From Physcomitrium patens (Eukaryota; Streptophyta; Bryopsida; Funariales; Funariaceae), in assembly GCF_000002425.4 (NCBI RefSeq), contig NC_037253.1:125169-189168 (forward strand): a stretch of DNA of 64,000 nucleotides, in the 5' to 3' direction. This document shows positions 27,601 through 37,510 of the stretch, in pieces. Under the pieces are notes generated by a model. The model had not been told where the DNA came from. It made no database searches and saw only the letters and a program-made list of their open reading frames with translations. Both the position numbers and the translations under genes were made by a program. The stretch's first letter is position 1; every line of letters begins with the position of its first letter.

Positions 27601-28900
27601 TGATGCTGCAATGTTTCTGCTGTACTCATCCACAGTAAACCAGGTTGCTTTAGGAATAAAAGGGGTGATGCTGGACAGGAAGAATTATCCACTTTTAGCA
27701 CCAATGGCCTTACTCTCAGGGATTTGTGCGCTTGATCGTACAGGCATTAGGCATTTGACCCTTGGAAACCCTACATGAGCTTAAAATAGCCAAAGACTCT
27801 AACCATGATAACTTTCTAGAAGTCAAATGCTCCAACCATGGTTGCTACCTAATTCAGCAACCATTTGATACATCTCCACAATGAGATTTTTTTCCTAGTT
27901 AAAAGCATCTCATAATTCCATAATAATGTTATTTTATTTTATTTTATTTGAAGATACAGACTTGTATATGGCAAAAGAACTTTTGGCATTCACAACAAAG
28001 TAGAGTGAAAATAAGTGTTGACTGCAAATAGTGGTGTCATCATTAAGAAACTATTTCTTCTTATTGTGCTCATATTCCAAGTTAATTACATAATTCCACA
28101 CATATGAGTGCTGATTAATTTAATAATGTGGTAAAATTACAACCACTTCATAATTACCTTTGACTTAACAACTTTGGACTCTCAGGATGTTTTGGGAAGA
28201 ACCAATGAAATCTGCATTGAAAGAAACAAACAACCTTTAAGCAAGCAAAATGTTGCATGTGATTAAAAACTATATATAAAAAAAGTCTGTATCCATTGAA
28301 AGTAATCAGGGTCATGGAACTTGGCCATGAATTACAGTGAGCATGGTGCGTAAATCCCAGTTGACTTTGATCCCTCGACCACCAAACCAAGTCTGCACTT
28401 ATCTCTTTGAAAATGTCACCACAAATTGCTGAACACCACCATTATTGTTCTCAGCAGTGTGATTAAGCTTAGCTATCAAAGGAGCAGGCAGGCTGGATTA
28501 GTCCACACATTCTAAGCACCATGAGGGTATGAGCCTACAATGCAGGAGACACACAACAATGTGATGGTGGGCCCTGCCTGCCATGTACAACTAGCTTGGC
28601 TTACCCAGACTCAATATCTATGACAATTTCTCTGCCTTTGAGAGCTTTGCCTTGCAGGTGTTAACTTGTCCTGGTGTCCCTACCCAACAGAGCCAAAGAG
28701 GCCACTGGGTATCTCCAGTTGGTGAAACCCAGCTGGAGAGCACACCAGGATATTCCATAACCTTGAGGCACCATGCAAATGTTTCATTAGTAAAGAGTAA
28801 GGGTGAGCGCCTTTGTCAAATATTAAGGACTGAGATGAGGAAGAGCAGGGGCAGAGGTAATTTTTAGGAGACGATCATCGCAAAAACAGAACAAGGGTCA
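24613..28900. other. Upstream region of the DUF936 gene, no further gene identified
   Basis: A good minus-strand acceptor (attttgcag/ggtacc) at about 24,742 suggests a leader exon from there to the start codon and a leader intron beyond it. GC- and CT-rich DNA at 25,700-26,300 may hold the promoter. Frames of 301 aa (25,876-26,781, plus) and 167 aa (26,813-27,316, minus) are open, but they are low in complexity and match no family. A C17 tract is at 26,431-26,447. From 27,780 on the sequence is AT-richer and empty. Confidence 0.4.
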
Positions 28901-29893
28901 ACAGGGAACACGAGGCCGACACTAAGTAAAGGTTGTGGCTCCGAACATTAATAGCTTGAAGCCAAGGTGCGCCACAGAGTTGTCCTTTTGGCTTCATTTC
29001 CAATATTGGTTCTGTCCTGCCGTCTTCTATATTTGTGGTCTGTTCCATTTACGATCTCCCCTCCAGATCATCTACCTGAGTTTCACATTGGCATCTCAAC
29101 GCCTAAATATGACGGTCGGGAGCAGAGCAGAAATCATCTACCAACTCTACCTTACTCCCACGAATTCACTTGTAAGCTTGCGCTGAGAGCAGTAACCGGC
29201 GGAGTTTTGATGTGTCTGCCGGGGTTTGCTACGTTTTGCAATCTTCAGTGTTGCTGCAACATTGTGACTTGAGGGAACATGGCACTGAGTGCAGAAAATT
29301 TCTTTTTTCTTGGTTAACACCATACCAATCCTTGATCTGTAATCCTGTGCTGTCAACGTTCGTCGCAACATCGTAGTTCCTCAATTCTTCTATATCTGCT
29401 ATAAACCATCAACAAACGGCTTCGCTCGCTTTTATCGCGGGCTGCAACTGCTAGACCTTGCTCTGAATCTGCAGGTAGAATTGGATATTGTTCAACTCGA
29501 CGAGGCCCGAATGCATTAATTAAGTTAAATTGATTGCAGTTTTGTTTTGTTGACATCCAACATCATCAGGTGTGCGCTTAGATGAACTCGCATGTATTCC
29601 TGATCAATGTCTCAATACAGATCGATTCTAGGCATCGAAAGCTGCTGAATCGTAGCTTCTATTGCGGGGGCAGAGAGTTCTCACTCAGTTGGTCGGCACA
29701 TCTCACTCGTTTCATTAGAAGCTTGAAGCTTCCTTGACACAACAGTCGGGTTACAAAACTTGATTCGACTTGAGCTCCGAAGGAGATGCCAGCAAACGAT
29801 TAGGTAAGAAGGAAAAAAGGAATGTCTATTTAGTAGGTTGATAATTTTGACTAGGTTTATGTAATCACTTCAATTAGAAAATCACCAAAACTA

Positions 29894-29934
<41 letters not shown>

Positions 29935-30130
29935 TTGACACCACATGCATGAATGCATGATTGCAACTTCGAGTTAAGCTTCGGTTTTTATGACGGTGCC
30001 CTGCTTAGCCTTCGGAGTTATGCGTCATTTCAACCTAGTAGGAGTACATTAAGCGGTGCAAAAGCTAGTCTCTGGATCTACTTCCTCAATTATCTAGTGT
30101 CTAAGGCAGATTCTACTCTCCACGAAATAC
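28900..30130. other. Non-coding stretch with a (TA)n tract
   Basis: No gene was recognised. Composition is gene-like in places (28,900-29,700), but frames are short on both strands. A (TA)n run occupies 29,901-29,932. Confidence 0.4.
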
Positions 30131-30135
30131 CCATA

Positions 30136-30600
30136 TCATTCGACTGTTTCAGAAACCACCTCAACATACAAACCATCTCGAGATAGATGCATGAGTGTGC
30201 TTATCATCTGATGGTCAACCTGCTCCACCTTACTCATATGTGTGGTGCATTGCATGCTAACATTCAGTAGTGCCGCTACTTTCATCTTGACTGCACAACA
30301 TTCTGGCATCATCTCTAGAATCTTCAACAGAAATTTATTATCAGTTCAAGGAGCGGAATAAAAAGATCGGATCGAGAAACAACACATGCTTCTTCTTTAT
30401 TTAGCGAACAGAACAAACATAGAATTTCAAAGAAACGAAACTTGGAACGACTCATATAGCAAATGTCCCTGTTATTTACCTCAACTGAAGGGTCACGAAT
30501 GCTGCGAAATCGAGTGATACAGCTGGTGATTTCAACACAGTACTGCACCGCAAGATTTTCTGAGATGGATTCGATCTGCCTCAATAGCCTTTTGCAGTCG
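30136..30600 (-). pseudogene. Two exon-like pieces of an unrecognised plant gene
   Basis: On the minus strand a frame entering near 30,590 reads LRQIESISENLAVQYC and then RFRSIRDPSVE, followed by a donor (GAG/GTAAAT). A second piece after an acceptor (gttgaag/ATTCTAG) begins ILEMMPECCAVKMKVAALLN and ends at 30,136. The two join in phase zero and look like real protein sequence rather than chance. I cannot name the family; helical repeats are possible. No start or further exons were found, so this is probably a fragment, or part of a gene whose other exons I missed. Confidence 0.4.
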
Positions 30601-30833
30601 CATGTTACACATAAATGTCAACCTGAGGTGAATCCCCTCCAGCACTTCCGTCCTCGCAACACAATGCGAACAAAATATTCCAACTTTCAAAATGCAACTG
30701 TGACCGAACACAGACCCAATGCCGGCAATTTCTTAACGTCAATGTAGATAGCAGGACTAATCTCATCCAGAGAAACCGTTACGTGCACAAAAACTTTCCA
30801 ACCACATGGTGCAATCAAAACCTGCATTTCAAC

Positions 30834-31021
30834 GTGGGATCCATATTGCACAGAACGACATTCGAGTCATAAGTCATGAGCTGAGGTAAGTGATGCTGCC
30901 ACTGGCAAGCTAAGGGTGTGCTCCACATGTGGGATCCATATTGCACAGAACGACATTCGAGTCATAAGTCGAGCTGAGGTAAGTGATGCTGCCACTGGCA
31001 AGCTAAGGGTGTGCTCCACAT
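30834..31021. repeat. Tandem duplication, 95-bp unit
   Basis: Copy 1 (30,834-30,928) and copy 2 (30,929-31,021) begin gtgggatccatattgcac and end gtgctccacat. The second lacks two bases (agtcgag against agtcatgag); otherwise they look identical. Near-identity indicates a recent event. Confidence 0.9.
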
Positions 31022-31470
31022 GTAATAGAAGGTTTGGAGGACTACGCCAACGTGAGGGACAATGTCAGAAAAACAGAAACCGAAGATGGGCCCTGAATTG
31101 TTTCTTTAAATGAGCTCCAGTGTTCTCACCAGATCCGATGATGCATCCCTTTTAACTCCCCACAATGGACTGAAAGTTGTTCGGTTCATCATTTCATCTT
31201 AGAGAGACAGTTCATAATCAGTGATCAACTACCGAAATCTCGTTAAATCAGTCGGTTTAGATTAGAATGCACGTACACACTTTAGAATGCTTTAGAATGC
31301 ATGTACACACTTGCGTCTGCTAAGCTTTTCCATAGGGCAAATGCAATGTGATGCCAAGTATATGTATTAAGTGAGTAGAACCACACTATGACTCTTACAA
31401 TTATTATAAGAATTTTTTTGACTCAAGTTAAAAATGATGAGTTTATTATATAATTATATCTATCATGAAA

Positions 31471-31594
31471 TCACCATATTTAATCAACATGTATTCCAAA
31501 TAATTATTATATTCTCTTTAAAAGTTTAACAAGAAACAAACTCAACATGTACTCCAAATAATCATTTGGAATACATGTTGATTAAATATGGTGA
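31471..31594. repeat. 31-bp inverted repeat (fold-back)
   Basis: Positions 31,471-31,501 and 31,564-31,594 are reverse complements, with a 62-bp spacer. The core is atttaatcaacatgtattcc. Inside the spacer a second copy of the arm (caacatgtactccaaa at about 31,541) can also pair with the right arm with one mismatch, so two hairpins compete. It may be a fold-back element or a small-RNA-like inverted repeat. Confidence 0.85.
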
Positions 31595-31599
31595 GTTTA

Positions 31600-34380
31600 T
31601 TTGTTGTTGGTATTGTTCTTCAACGAGATTATCTTAGTTGAATGTCGTTTTGGAGTTGTTCACAATGTGGTGCACACGGCTACTTCAAGAGCTAATATCA
31701 TGGTGGTTTTGCAACTGCAATATTTGTTAAGATTGTGACATGGTGATAGCCACCTCCAACAGCCACACATTTCTATGCCATTGCAATGGATGTTTCTATT
31801 GGATTTTTATTTGTCTTGAGGATTATGACAACCTATCACTCTCAATCTCAACTTAAGCATTACTAGATCTAAGCAAACATATCATTGCTTGTTTCCATCT
31901 ATAATTGCTTGCTTTGCTTTACAATTGCCAAAAGCTCTATGTCTTTTCTTTGAATGCATACCCACATGCTACTATCTTGTTGCCTTTGCTAAAAGTAGCG
32001 CAATCACTAGAGTAGTAGATTAAGATTCTTTTACCTCACCTAGTTCTTTTTTAAAGTAGATAGTTATATGAATTTGCTTGAATTAGAGAGTGGTTTAGTG
32101 AAGATGTGGTAGATTAGATGGATTAGAGCGTAAGCACAAATACTTTAAAAAGACATCTTTTTGGCAGAGTTAAACTAAAGATTGAAATTACATTGGGATT
32201 ATATTGACTGTTTAGGCTAGCACTAGCTTGATTTATGTGCATTTGTTAGTAAGGATCTACACCTTCGTTTGAGTTCTAAAATCTTAAGTTTTGTTGAGTT
32301 TTTGGATAGTTGCTAAATTGGATTTTTGTATGTTGTTCTTATTGGTGTAAGTAGAGCCATCACCAAAGTAATTAATGAAGATTGCTTTGTTTTGCATGTT
32401 TTATTAAAAAAATAGGTAATTTTGTGAATCTACTTAGATTAGGGAGTGGTGTAGTGATGAAACAATGGATTAAATAGATTACAGCTTGAAAGTAAGTATT
32501 TAAGAAGAGCATCTTTAAGACAATTAAATAATACAATACATTCTCATGAATTTTTATTATTTTAATATTTAACATCATAAGTACTAATAAAAATAAAACA
32601 GCAATAGTTTATACATAAACTATCAAAAAAATCATAGTGAAGAAGATCTAACAAAACAACTAAATCCAAAGTTTTGAAAAAAACTATGATGAAAAATAAA
32701 ACAAAATGGACTAGATTTAGAATTTAGGCAAAGCATCAAGCAACAAATCACTTTAAAAGCATTAAGCAACAAAGTCGCTTCTTGATTTTACTCTACCTTA
32801 AAATAAGAAAAAGAAGATTTATCATGGCTTACAATTGGATAGAAAAATTTGTAATTATTCCATTGATTCTATTAAATCCGTTGATTCAATAAACCATAAA
32901 TGCTTAGTTTGTCAATGACAGGATTACATACAATGACATTAGCCTCTTTAAATTATTCCTAGATATCTATTGAAATCTATATTAATATTATTAAACTATC
33001 TATTTGGTTTTGATATTATTCTTTTAACTTTCAACTTTATTTTTTTAACCACCAAAATAATCTAAACTATAAGAAATAGCATATAACATAACATCAAAAT
33101 ATAACATACCAAATTAAAAAAAAAAAAAAATCTAACATGTAATTTTATTGTCACAACTTATTACATATTTTTGTAAAAATAAATGCTAAGACAAAGCTTT
33201 TTGTTATATTGATTTAATAAAATGATATTCCAGCTTGTAATAATGGTTATTTTTGTTTATTTGTTTTTATGCATCTATGCACTATAATTATATAGACCAA
33301 ATAGATCTGAAAATTACCAATTTTTTTTGTGATTTAAATTTTAATATCTAACTTTGTATAATTAAAATGTAAAATTATGACTTAGATATTGTAAATAAAA
33401 AATTATAATTATGAAAAAATATAGAATAAATAATAAAATAATCATAAAAATAAAAAATATCTCAAAATCGTAATATAATAATATCTAAGTTTTTAATTGA
33501 AATAACATCCTTAGATTCATAAAGAATTTTTAAGATAGTAAGTTAAACATTTATTTTAAAAATATCAATAATTGGTATAATTATCATCATAATTAGATTT
33601 GATAAGAATTTTTTTATTTACTTTGAATTAAATATTAAGTTAAATTTAATATATTTATATCAATTTTAAATAATTTTATAAATTATCTAATTTAAATATT
33701 GAAAATTTATTAAAATTTTTTATTAAATATTTTTCAAAAAATAGTATTAATTTTTATTATTTATCTAATATTTCATCAATTTTTATTTATATTTTTTAAT
33801 CACTTAGTATCAATGAGTTATATAGTAGTTTTAAACTTAATATATAGAATAAACTTGCATATATTCAAATATATGTTTTTGATGCTAAAGTATTACACGT
33901 TTTAATCACTAATAAAAAAAATTAAATAAAGATGCTAATGTAATAAATTAATTAATTAAATACAATCATTTAATATATTTGAAAAGATTTGAAGTAGAAG
34001 AACTAAGTAGTAGAATTATACTACTGCATGACATAGTTATAAAAGCCTTAAGTATAAATAGATTTTTACATTTAAGTTTTAAAATCCAATGAATAATACT
34101 AGAAAAGTAAAAGTTTATAAGATATCATGATTTGATTGATAAAGACTAATTTTTCATTGAAAATTTATTTTATATGTATAGACTTATTAATAGATAAAAA
34201 TTTAATAGAATAAGTAGTTGCATTAAAAAATCATAAAATTATATATTATAGGAAAAAAAACTAATTATTTATATATATAATAAAAAATAATAAAAGATAG
34301 TAAATTTGTGGCTTGAAAGCAACTTAACATGTAATGTAATAAAAATCTTTAAAAAAAATCAATATAAAAATCAACACAAT
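31600..34380. other. AT-rich flank left of the viral block
   Basis: No gene was found. A diverged direct repeat links about 32,060-32,165 with about 32,420-32,525: both contain agagtggt or gggagtggt, then gtgaagatg or gtgatgaaa, and end in aagagcatctt or aaagacatctt. From 33,000 on the DNA is extremely AT-rich. Confidence 0.5.
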
Positions 34381-34382
34381 TT

Positions 34383-34427
34383 GGTAAGTAGATTAATGTA
34401 GAAATACATTATTTTAAATTATATCAA
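34383..34427. repeat. Flanking repeat A, left copy
   Basis: The sequence ggtaagtag, about 9 extra bases, then agaaatacattattttaaat recurs at 52,364-52,398 without the extra bases. It lies just outside repeat B. Confidence 0.7.
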
Positions 34428-34437
34428 CACATTAATG

Positions 34438-34472
34438 TATTCCTTTGTCCTTCTGTAGTAACCTTAAAGTAC
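34438..34472. repeat. Flanking repeat B, left copy, at the virus-host junction
   Basis: A 35-bp segment ending gtagtaaccttaaagtac is repeated at 52,315-52,349 with three mismatches. Viral RPB1 sequence starts directly after it. It may be a target-site duplication of the integration. Confidence 0.75.
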
Positions 34473-35594
34473 AAAAAGTTGGAGATTACGTACTACTCAA
34501 TAGACAACCTTCTCTTCAAAGGATGTCTCTTATGGCTTTTAGAGCAAGGATGATGCCTGATTCTTGTACCATAAGAATCAATCCATTTGTCTATCCAGTA
34601 TTCAATGCAGATTTTGATGGAGATGAGATGAACATATTCTGTGCATCGTCATGCCCATCTAAAGCAGAGTGTGATGTACTCCTTGCTGTTGACAAGTGCA
34701 TCCTGTCACCTCAAAATTCGATGCCTACTGAATATGCAATACAGGATACGATTACAAGAGCGTTTATGATGTACAAGATGAATAAGCTATTAAGACGATC
34801 AACACTGCATGATTGTATTATGGTATTATATTCATCTTGATATTACTAACGTACATACTTCAAGAGATCTCATACTTATGCTTATTAAGTTAATAAGCAA
34901 TGATAGTAATCTAGTAATCAAGTCGCTCACATCTAGTACAATAAGAAATATAATAAAGAGTATATTCATAAGCAAAGATGGACGTGATACTTTAATGTTT
35001 CTAGGGTCACTACAGAGGATTGTTGATTGCTGGTTTCTCGAGGAAGGATTAAGCGTAGGATATGATGATTGTGTAAACAAGGTTAGCCCTATTGCTATAG
35101 AGGATGTAGATATAGATGATAAGAATGTGGATGTCGTTCTTAATAATATTAGAAATATAAGCCAACGATTGGTAGTAGAATCTGTCGATAAAAATAATCC
35201 ACTCTTCACAATGATAGAAAGTAGGTCCAAAAGAAGCTTTGTTAATCTGGGACAGATATCTTCATTAGTAGGTCAACAATGGATAAGAGGAAAAAGACCA
35301 GCGAGGGTATTACTAGGTGATAGAGCTTTAGCATGGTGCAGTCCATACGATAGTTCATTACAAGGACAAGGATTTATTAATAGTTCATATTCACAAGGAC
35401 TTAATCCTATCGAGTACTTCTTCCACTGTCAAGGAGGTAGAGAAGGACTGGTTAATACTGGTGTGAACACTTCTGATGTTGGATATATACAAAGACGTAT
35501 ATCAAAGTCAATACAAGATGTAACAACATAGTACGATGGTATTGTGAGAGATGGTACAAACATTGTGCAGTTCTGCTATGAGAGAGACAACTGA
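34473..35594 (+). pseudogene. Viral RNA polymerase largest subunit (RPB1), internal fragment
   Basis: The fragment begins inside the protein, just before LLNRQPSL, and contains the absolutely conserved metal-A loop NADFDGDEMN (34,609 on). It continues through SVGYDDC, the funnel segment FINSSYSQGLNPIEYFF and the GGREGLVNTGVNTSDVGYIQ region to YDGIVRDG. This is roughly the middle third of a subunit that normally exceeds 1,300 residues. It is broken by a frameshift near 34,815-34,840 and an in-frame TAG at 35,529-35,531, and ends at TGA 35,592. Neither the clamp nor the C-terminal region is present in the window. The left end is cut at the integration junction and the right end by an internal loss. 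Confidence 0.9.
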
Positions 35595-35610
35595 GACAAT
35601 AATAAGATAT

Positions 35611-35619
35611 AAAAAAAAA
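35611..35619 (-). terminator. T9 tract after the TFIIS-like gene (possible viral 3' end signal)
   Basis: On the minus strand nine T follow the stop codon of the TFIIS-like gene within 5 bases. African swine fever virus ends transcripts at runs of seven or more T, and a similar rule could apply here. This is an inference from position. Confidence 0.35.
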
Positions 35620-35623
35620 GTTT

Positions 35624-35929
35624 TTATATTTGCCACTTGTTATGACATTCAGAACATTCAAACATCATAGTCATACCTTCATCAGCTGATCTCTTCTGAA
35701 CATCAATGGACATTGTCTTCTTACTTTTACATTTAGGACATTGCTCTACACCTTCTTCTACGACAGCAGCTGTCCCTTTCGAATCTGTATCGAAGAAGAT
35801 GGTATTATTGATATCCTCATAGCAATTGATGCTTGGTACTTTAATGCCTCTTTTGATCATACATTCAACATTAAATTCGTACCACTTGATCATGTCTTTG
35901 TCACTACCTTCTGGATGGGAAAAGTTCAT
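35624..35929 (-). CDS. TFIIS-like zinc-ribbon transcription elongation factor (viral)
   Basis: The 101-aa frame ends in a complete TFIIS C-terminal zinc ribbon: CPKC, then VQKRSADEGMT, then CSEC and HNKW. The acidic pair DE in RSADE is the hairpin that enters the polymerase active site and stimulates cleavage of backtracked RNA. Only a short N-terminal part precedes the ribbon, so the protein is smaller than cellular TFIIS. An upstream in-frame ATG at 35,989 would add 20 residues but would run deeper into the divergent UDG gene. With the start used here the two genes overlap by about 38 bp. The frame is open. Confidence 0.85.
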   Translation of the reverse strand: MNFSHPEGSDKDMIKWYEFNVECMIKRGIKVPSINCYEDINNTIFFDTDSKGTAAVVEEGVEQCPKCKSKKTMSIDVQKRSADEGMTMMFECSECHNKWQI

Positions 35930-36542
35930 TATCTCGATAGCAGATGAGCTAGACGAGATAGTAACTATCTTGAAGAGGGAGATGGACAATGGAGTTATAA
36001 TATTTCCAGCACTGAATGATGTATTAAGAGTTTTCTATGAAACACCATTAAGCGATGTAAGAGTGGTGATGCTTGGTCAGGAACCATACAAAGGCATTGA
36101 TAAGGCCAATGGATTATCCTTCTTTGTCAATAAAGGCTATCCAGTTCCTCCATCACTAACAAATATATTTAAAGAGATATCTGATGAGATAAGAAGCTTT
36201 CATATACCTCCTCACGGTGATCTTACTAAATGGTGCAAGCAAGGTGTACTGCTTTTAAACTCAGCATTAACAACTGAGAGTGGATCAAATAGGAGTCATG
36301 ATGCCCTATGGCAATGATTTACAAAGACATGTATAAGATTATGTTCTGCAAAGGGAGGAGTAGTATTTGTTTTGTGGGGAAAGACTGCATCTACCTTTGA
36401 TAAGGAGATTGATACATAAAAGAATACAATTCTTAAAGCACCACATCCATCACCGTTCAGTACAAACAAAGGATTCTTTAGTTGTAACCACTTCACGATC
36501 ATAAATAATCTCTTAGATACTCCCATCGATTGGAATCTATGA
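35892..36542 (+). pseudogene. Viral uracil-DNA glycosylase with two nonsense codons
   Basis: A 217-codon frame matches family 1 uracil-DNA glycosylase from end to end: VVMLGQEPYKG (water-activating motif), ANGLSFFV, PPSLTNIF, HGDLTKW, GVLLLNSALT and, near the end, APHPSPFS (the HPSP minor-groove loop). In-frame stops are TGA at 36,315-36,317, where a Trp is expected (W-x-FT segment), and TAA at 36,417-36,419. There is no frameshift. The motif normally written GQDPYH has Glu for the catalytic Asp and Lys for His, so activity of the original enzyme is uncertain. The enzyme removes uracil from DNA; in poxviruses the homologue also serves polymerase processivity. The stop overlaps the next start (ATGA). 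Confidence 0.9.
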
Positions 36543-36880
36543 GTATATCATCACTCGATGAAGAAGATGCTAGAAAATCATTGGATGTATTGCCATTCTC
36601 TATAAGACACTTTAATATTGGTTCAAAAGTGGCAAGAGCTGTTGAGAGGATACTATGTGGTATTAAAGTTCATGGTATGAACATAACGCTTCTTGTTGCT
36701 GTAGCTGTTGTATTAGCAAAGTGTGGAGAAAGGATAGACATACGATTCTCTATGCTCTGTAACAATGTTATCACTGACATTGTTGATACTGATCCAAACA
36801 TATCTGATTCTAAGTTTTATGATAAGACTACAATTAAAAAGAACATTCTTAGGTATTGCAGATTCATATTATTTAAGTAA
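36539..36880 (+). CDS. Small TFIIB-like cyclin-fold protein (tentative)
   Basis: The 113-aa open frame begins in the ATGA overlap with the UDG stop and ends one base before the RPB5 start. The segment [18 protein letters not shown], followed by [14 protein letters not shown] and a final IKKNILRYC, resembles the second cyclin repeat of TFIIB, where a final helix reads roughly S-x-x-TI-x-x-x-Y. The N-terminal zinc ribbon and first repeat are absent, so it is either a reduced viral TFIIB or another protein of similar helices. No break is seen. Position between UDG and RPB5 agrees with a transcription role. Confidence 0.5.
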   Translation: MSISSLDEEDARKSLDVLPFSIRHFNIGSKVARAVERILCGIKVHGMNITLLVAVAVVLAKCGERIDIRFSMLCNNVITDIVDTDPNISDSKFYDKTTIKKNILRYCRFILFK

Positions 36881-36881
36881 T

Positions 36882-37439
36882 ATGATTCAAGTCATAAAGG
36901 AGATGGTACGAGATAGAGGATATGTACCTAATGATAGTACTGTTGAGTCCGATGAAAGGATGGGCCCATATGCAGGACAAGAAAATGACCTTGTGGTACT
37001 GTTAGCGAGAAACTTCGTAGATAAGAATCCCTTTGGAGCAAATACGAACGTTCTTATAAAGAAAGATATATCAAACTTCACGCTTGAATATTACAAATCT
37101 ATACAAGAAGACATCATAGAGTTTGCTACCATAATAGTAATGCCATCAAATACCCTTGATGCTTCTATATTCGAAGGTGATATATCTGTGTATGGTACAA
37201 CAATGTTTATTGAAGAAGAGCTTATGTTCAATCCTACATCTAATGTGCTTGTTCAAAAGCACTATATCGCATCAAGTTTAGAACTACAAGAAATGAAGGA
37301 GAAAGGAATATCTCATGATAGCCTACTAAAGATATATGCTGAAGATCGAATATGTAAGTGGTACGGATTTAAAAGAGGTGATATAATAAGAATAGAAAGA
37401 GATTACTGCAATGAAGTTTACTACAGAATAGTAATATAA
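36882..37439 (+). CDS. RNA polymerase subunit RPB5 (viral), intact
   Basis: The 185-aa frame has no stop or shift. The C-terminal assembly domain is plain: VLVQKHYIASSLE, then DRICKWYGFKRGDIIRI and YYRIVI, the pattern shared by eukaryotic RPB5 and archaeal RpoH. The N-terminal jaw domain is diverged (IKEMVRDRGYVPND, then NFTLEYYKSIQEDI). RPB5 binds the largest subunit and sits at the downstream DNA. Size is near the 205-215 aa of cellular RPB5. Among many broken neighbours this gene is complete. A T7 tract follows 49 bases downstream. Confidence 0.85.
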   Translation: MIQVIKEMVRDRGYVPNDSTVESDERMGPYAGQENDLVVLLARNFVDKNPFGANTNVLIKKDISNFTLEYYKSIQEDIIEFATIIVMPSNTLDASIFEGDISVYGTTMFIEEELMFNPTSNVLVQKHYIASSLELQEMKEKGISHDSLLKIYAEDRICKWYGFKRGDIIRIERDYCNEVYYRIVI

Positions 37440-37487
37440 AAAAGTAAAAAATATTGATATAGAAAGGTACTTTTTACACTGGTGTTA

Positions 37488-37494
37488 TTTTTTT
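37488..37494 (+). terminator. T7 tract after RPB5 (possible viral 3' end signal)
   Basis: Seven T on the coding strand lie between the RPB5 stop and the start of the next gene at 37,511. They could end the RPB5 transcript in the manner of African swine fever virus. Position is the only evidence. Confidence 0.3.
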
Positions 37495-37510
37495 ATGCTT
37501 ATCAAGAGAC

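Noticed and set aside
30916-31113. Frame with CSTCGIHIAQN and CSTCNRRFGG, resembling a Cys4 zinc site
   Set aside because: The two CSTC motifs are the two copies of the 95-bp duplication read in frame, so the apparent zinc site is a by-product.
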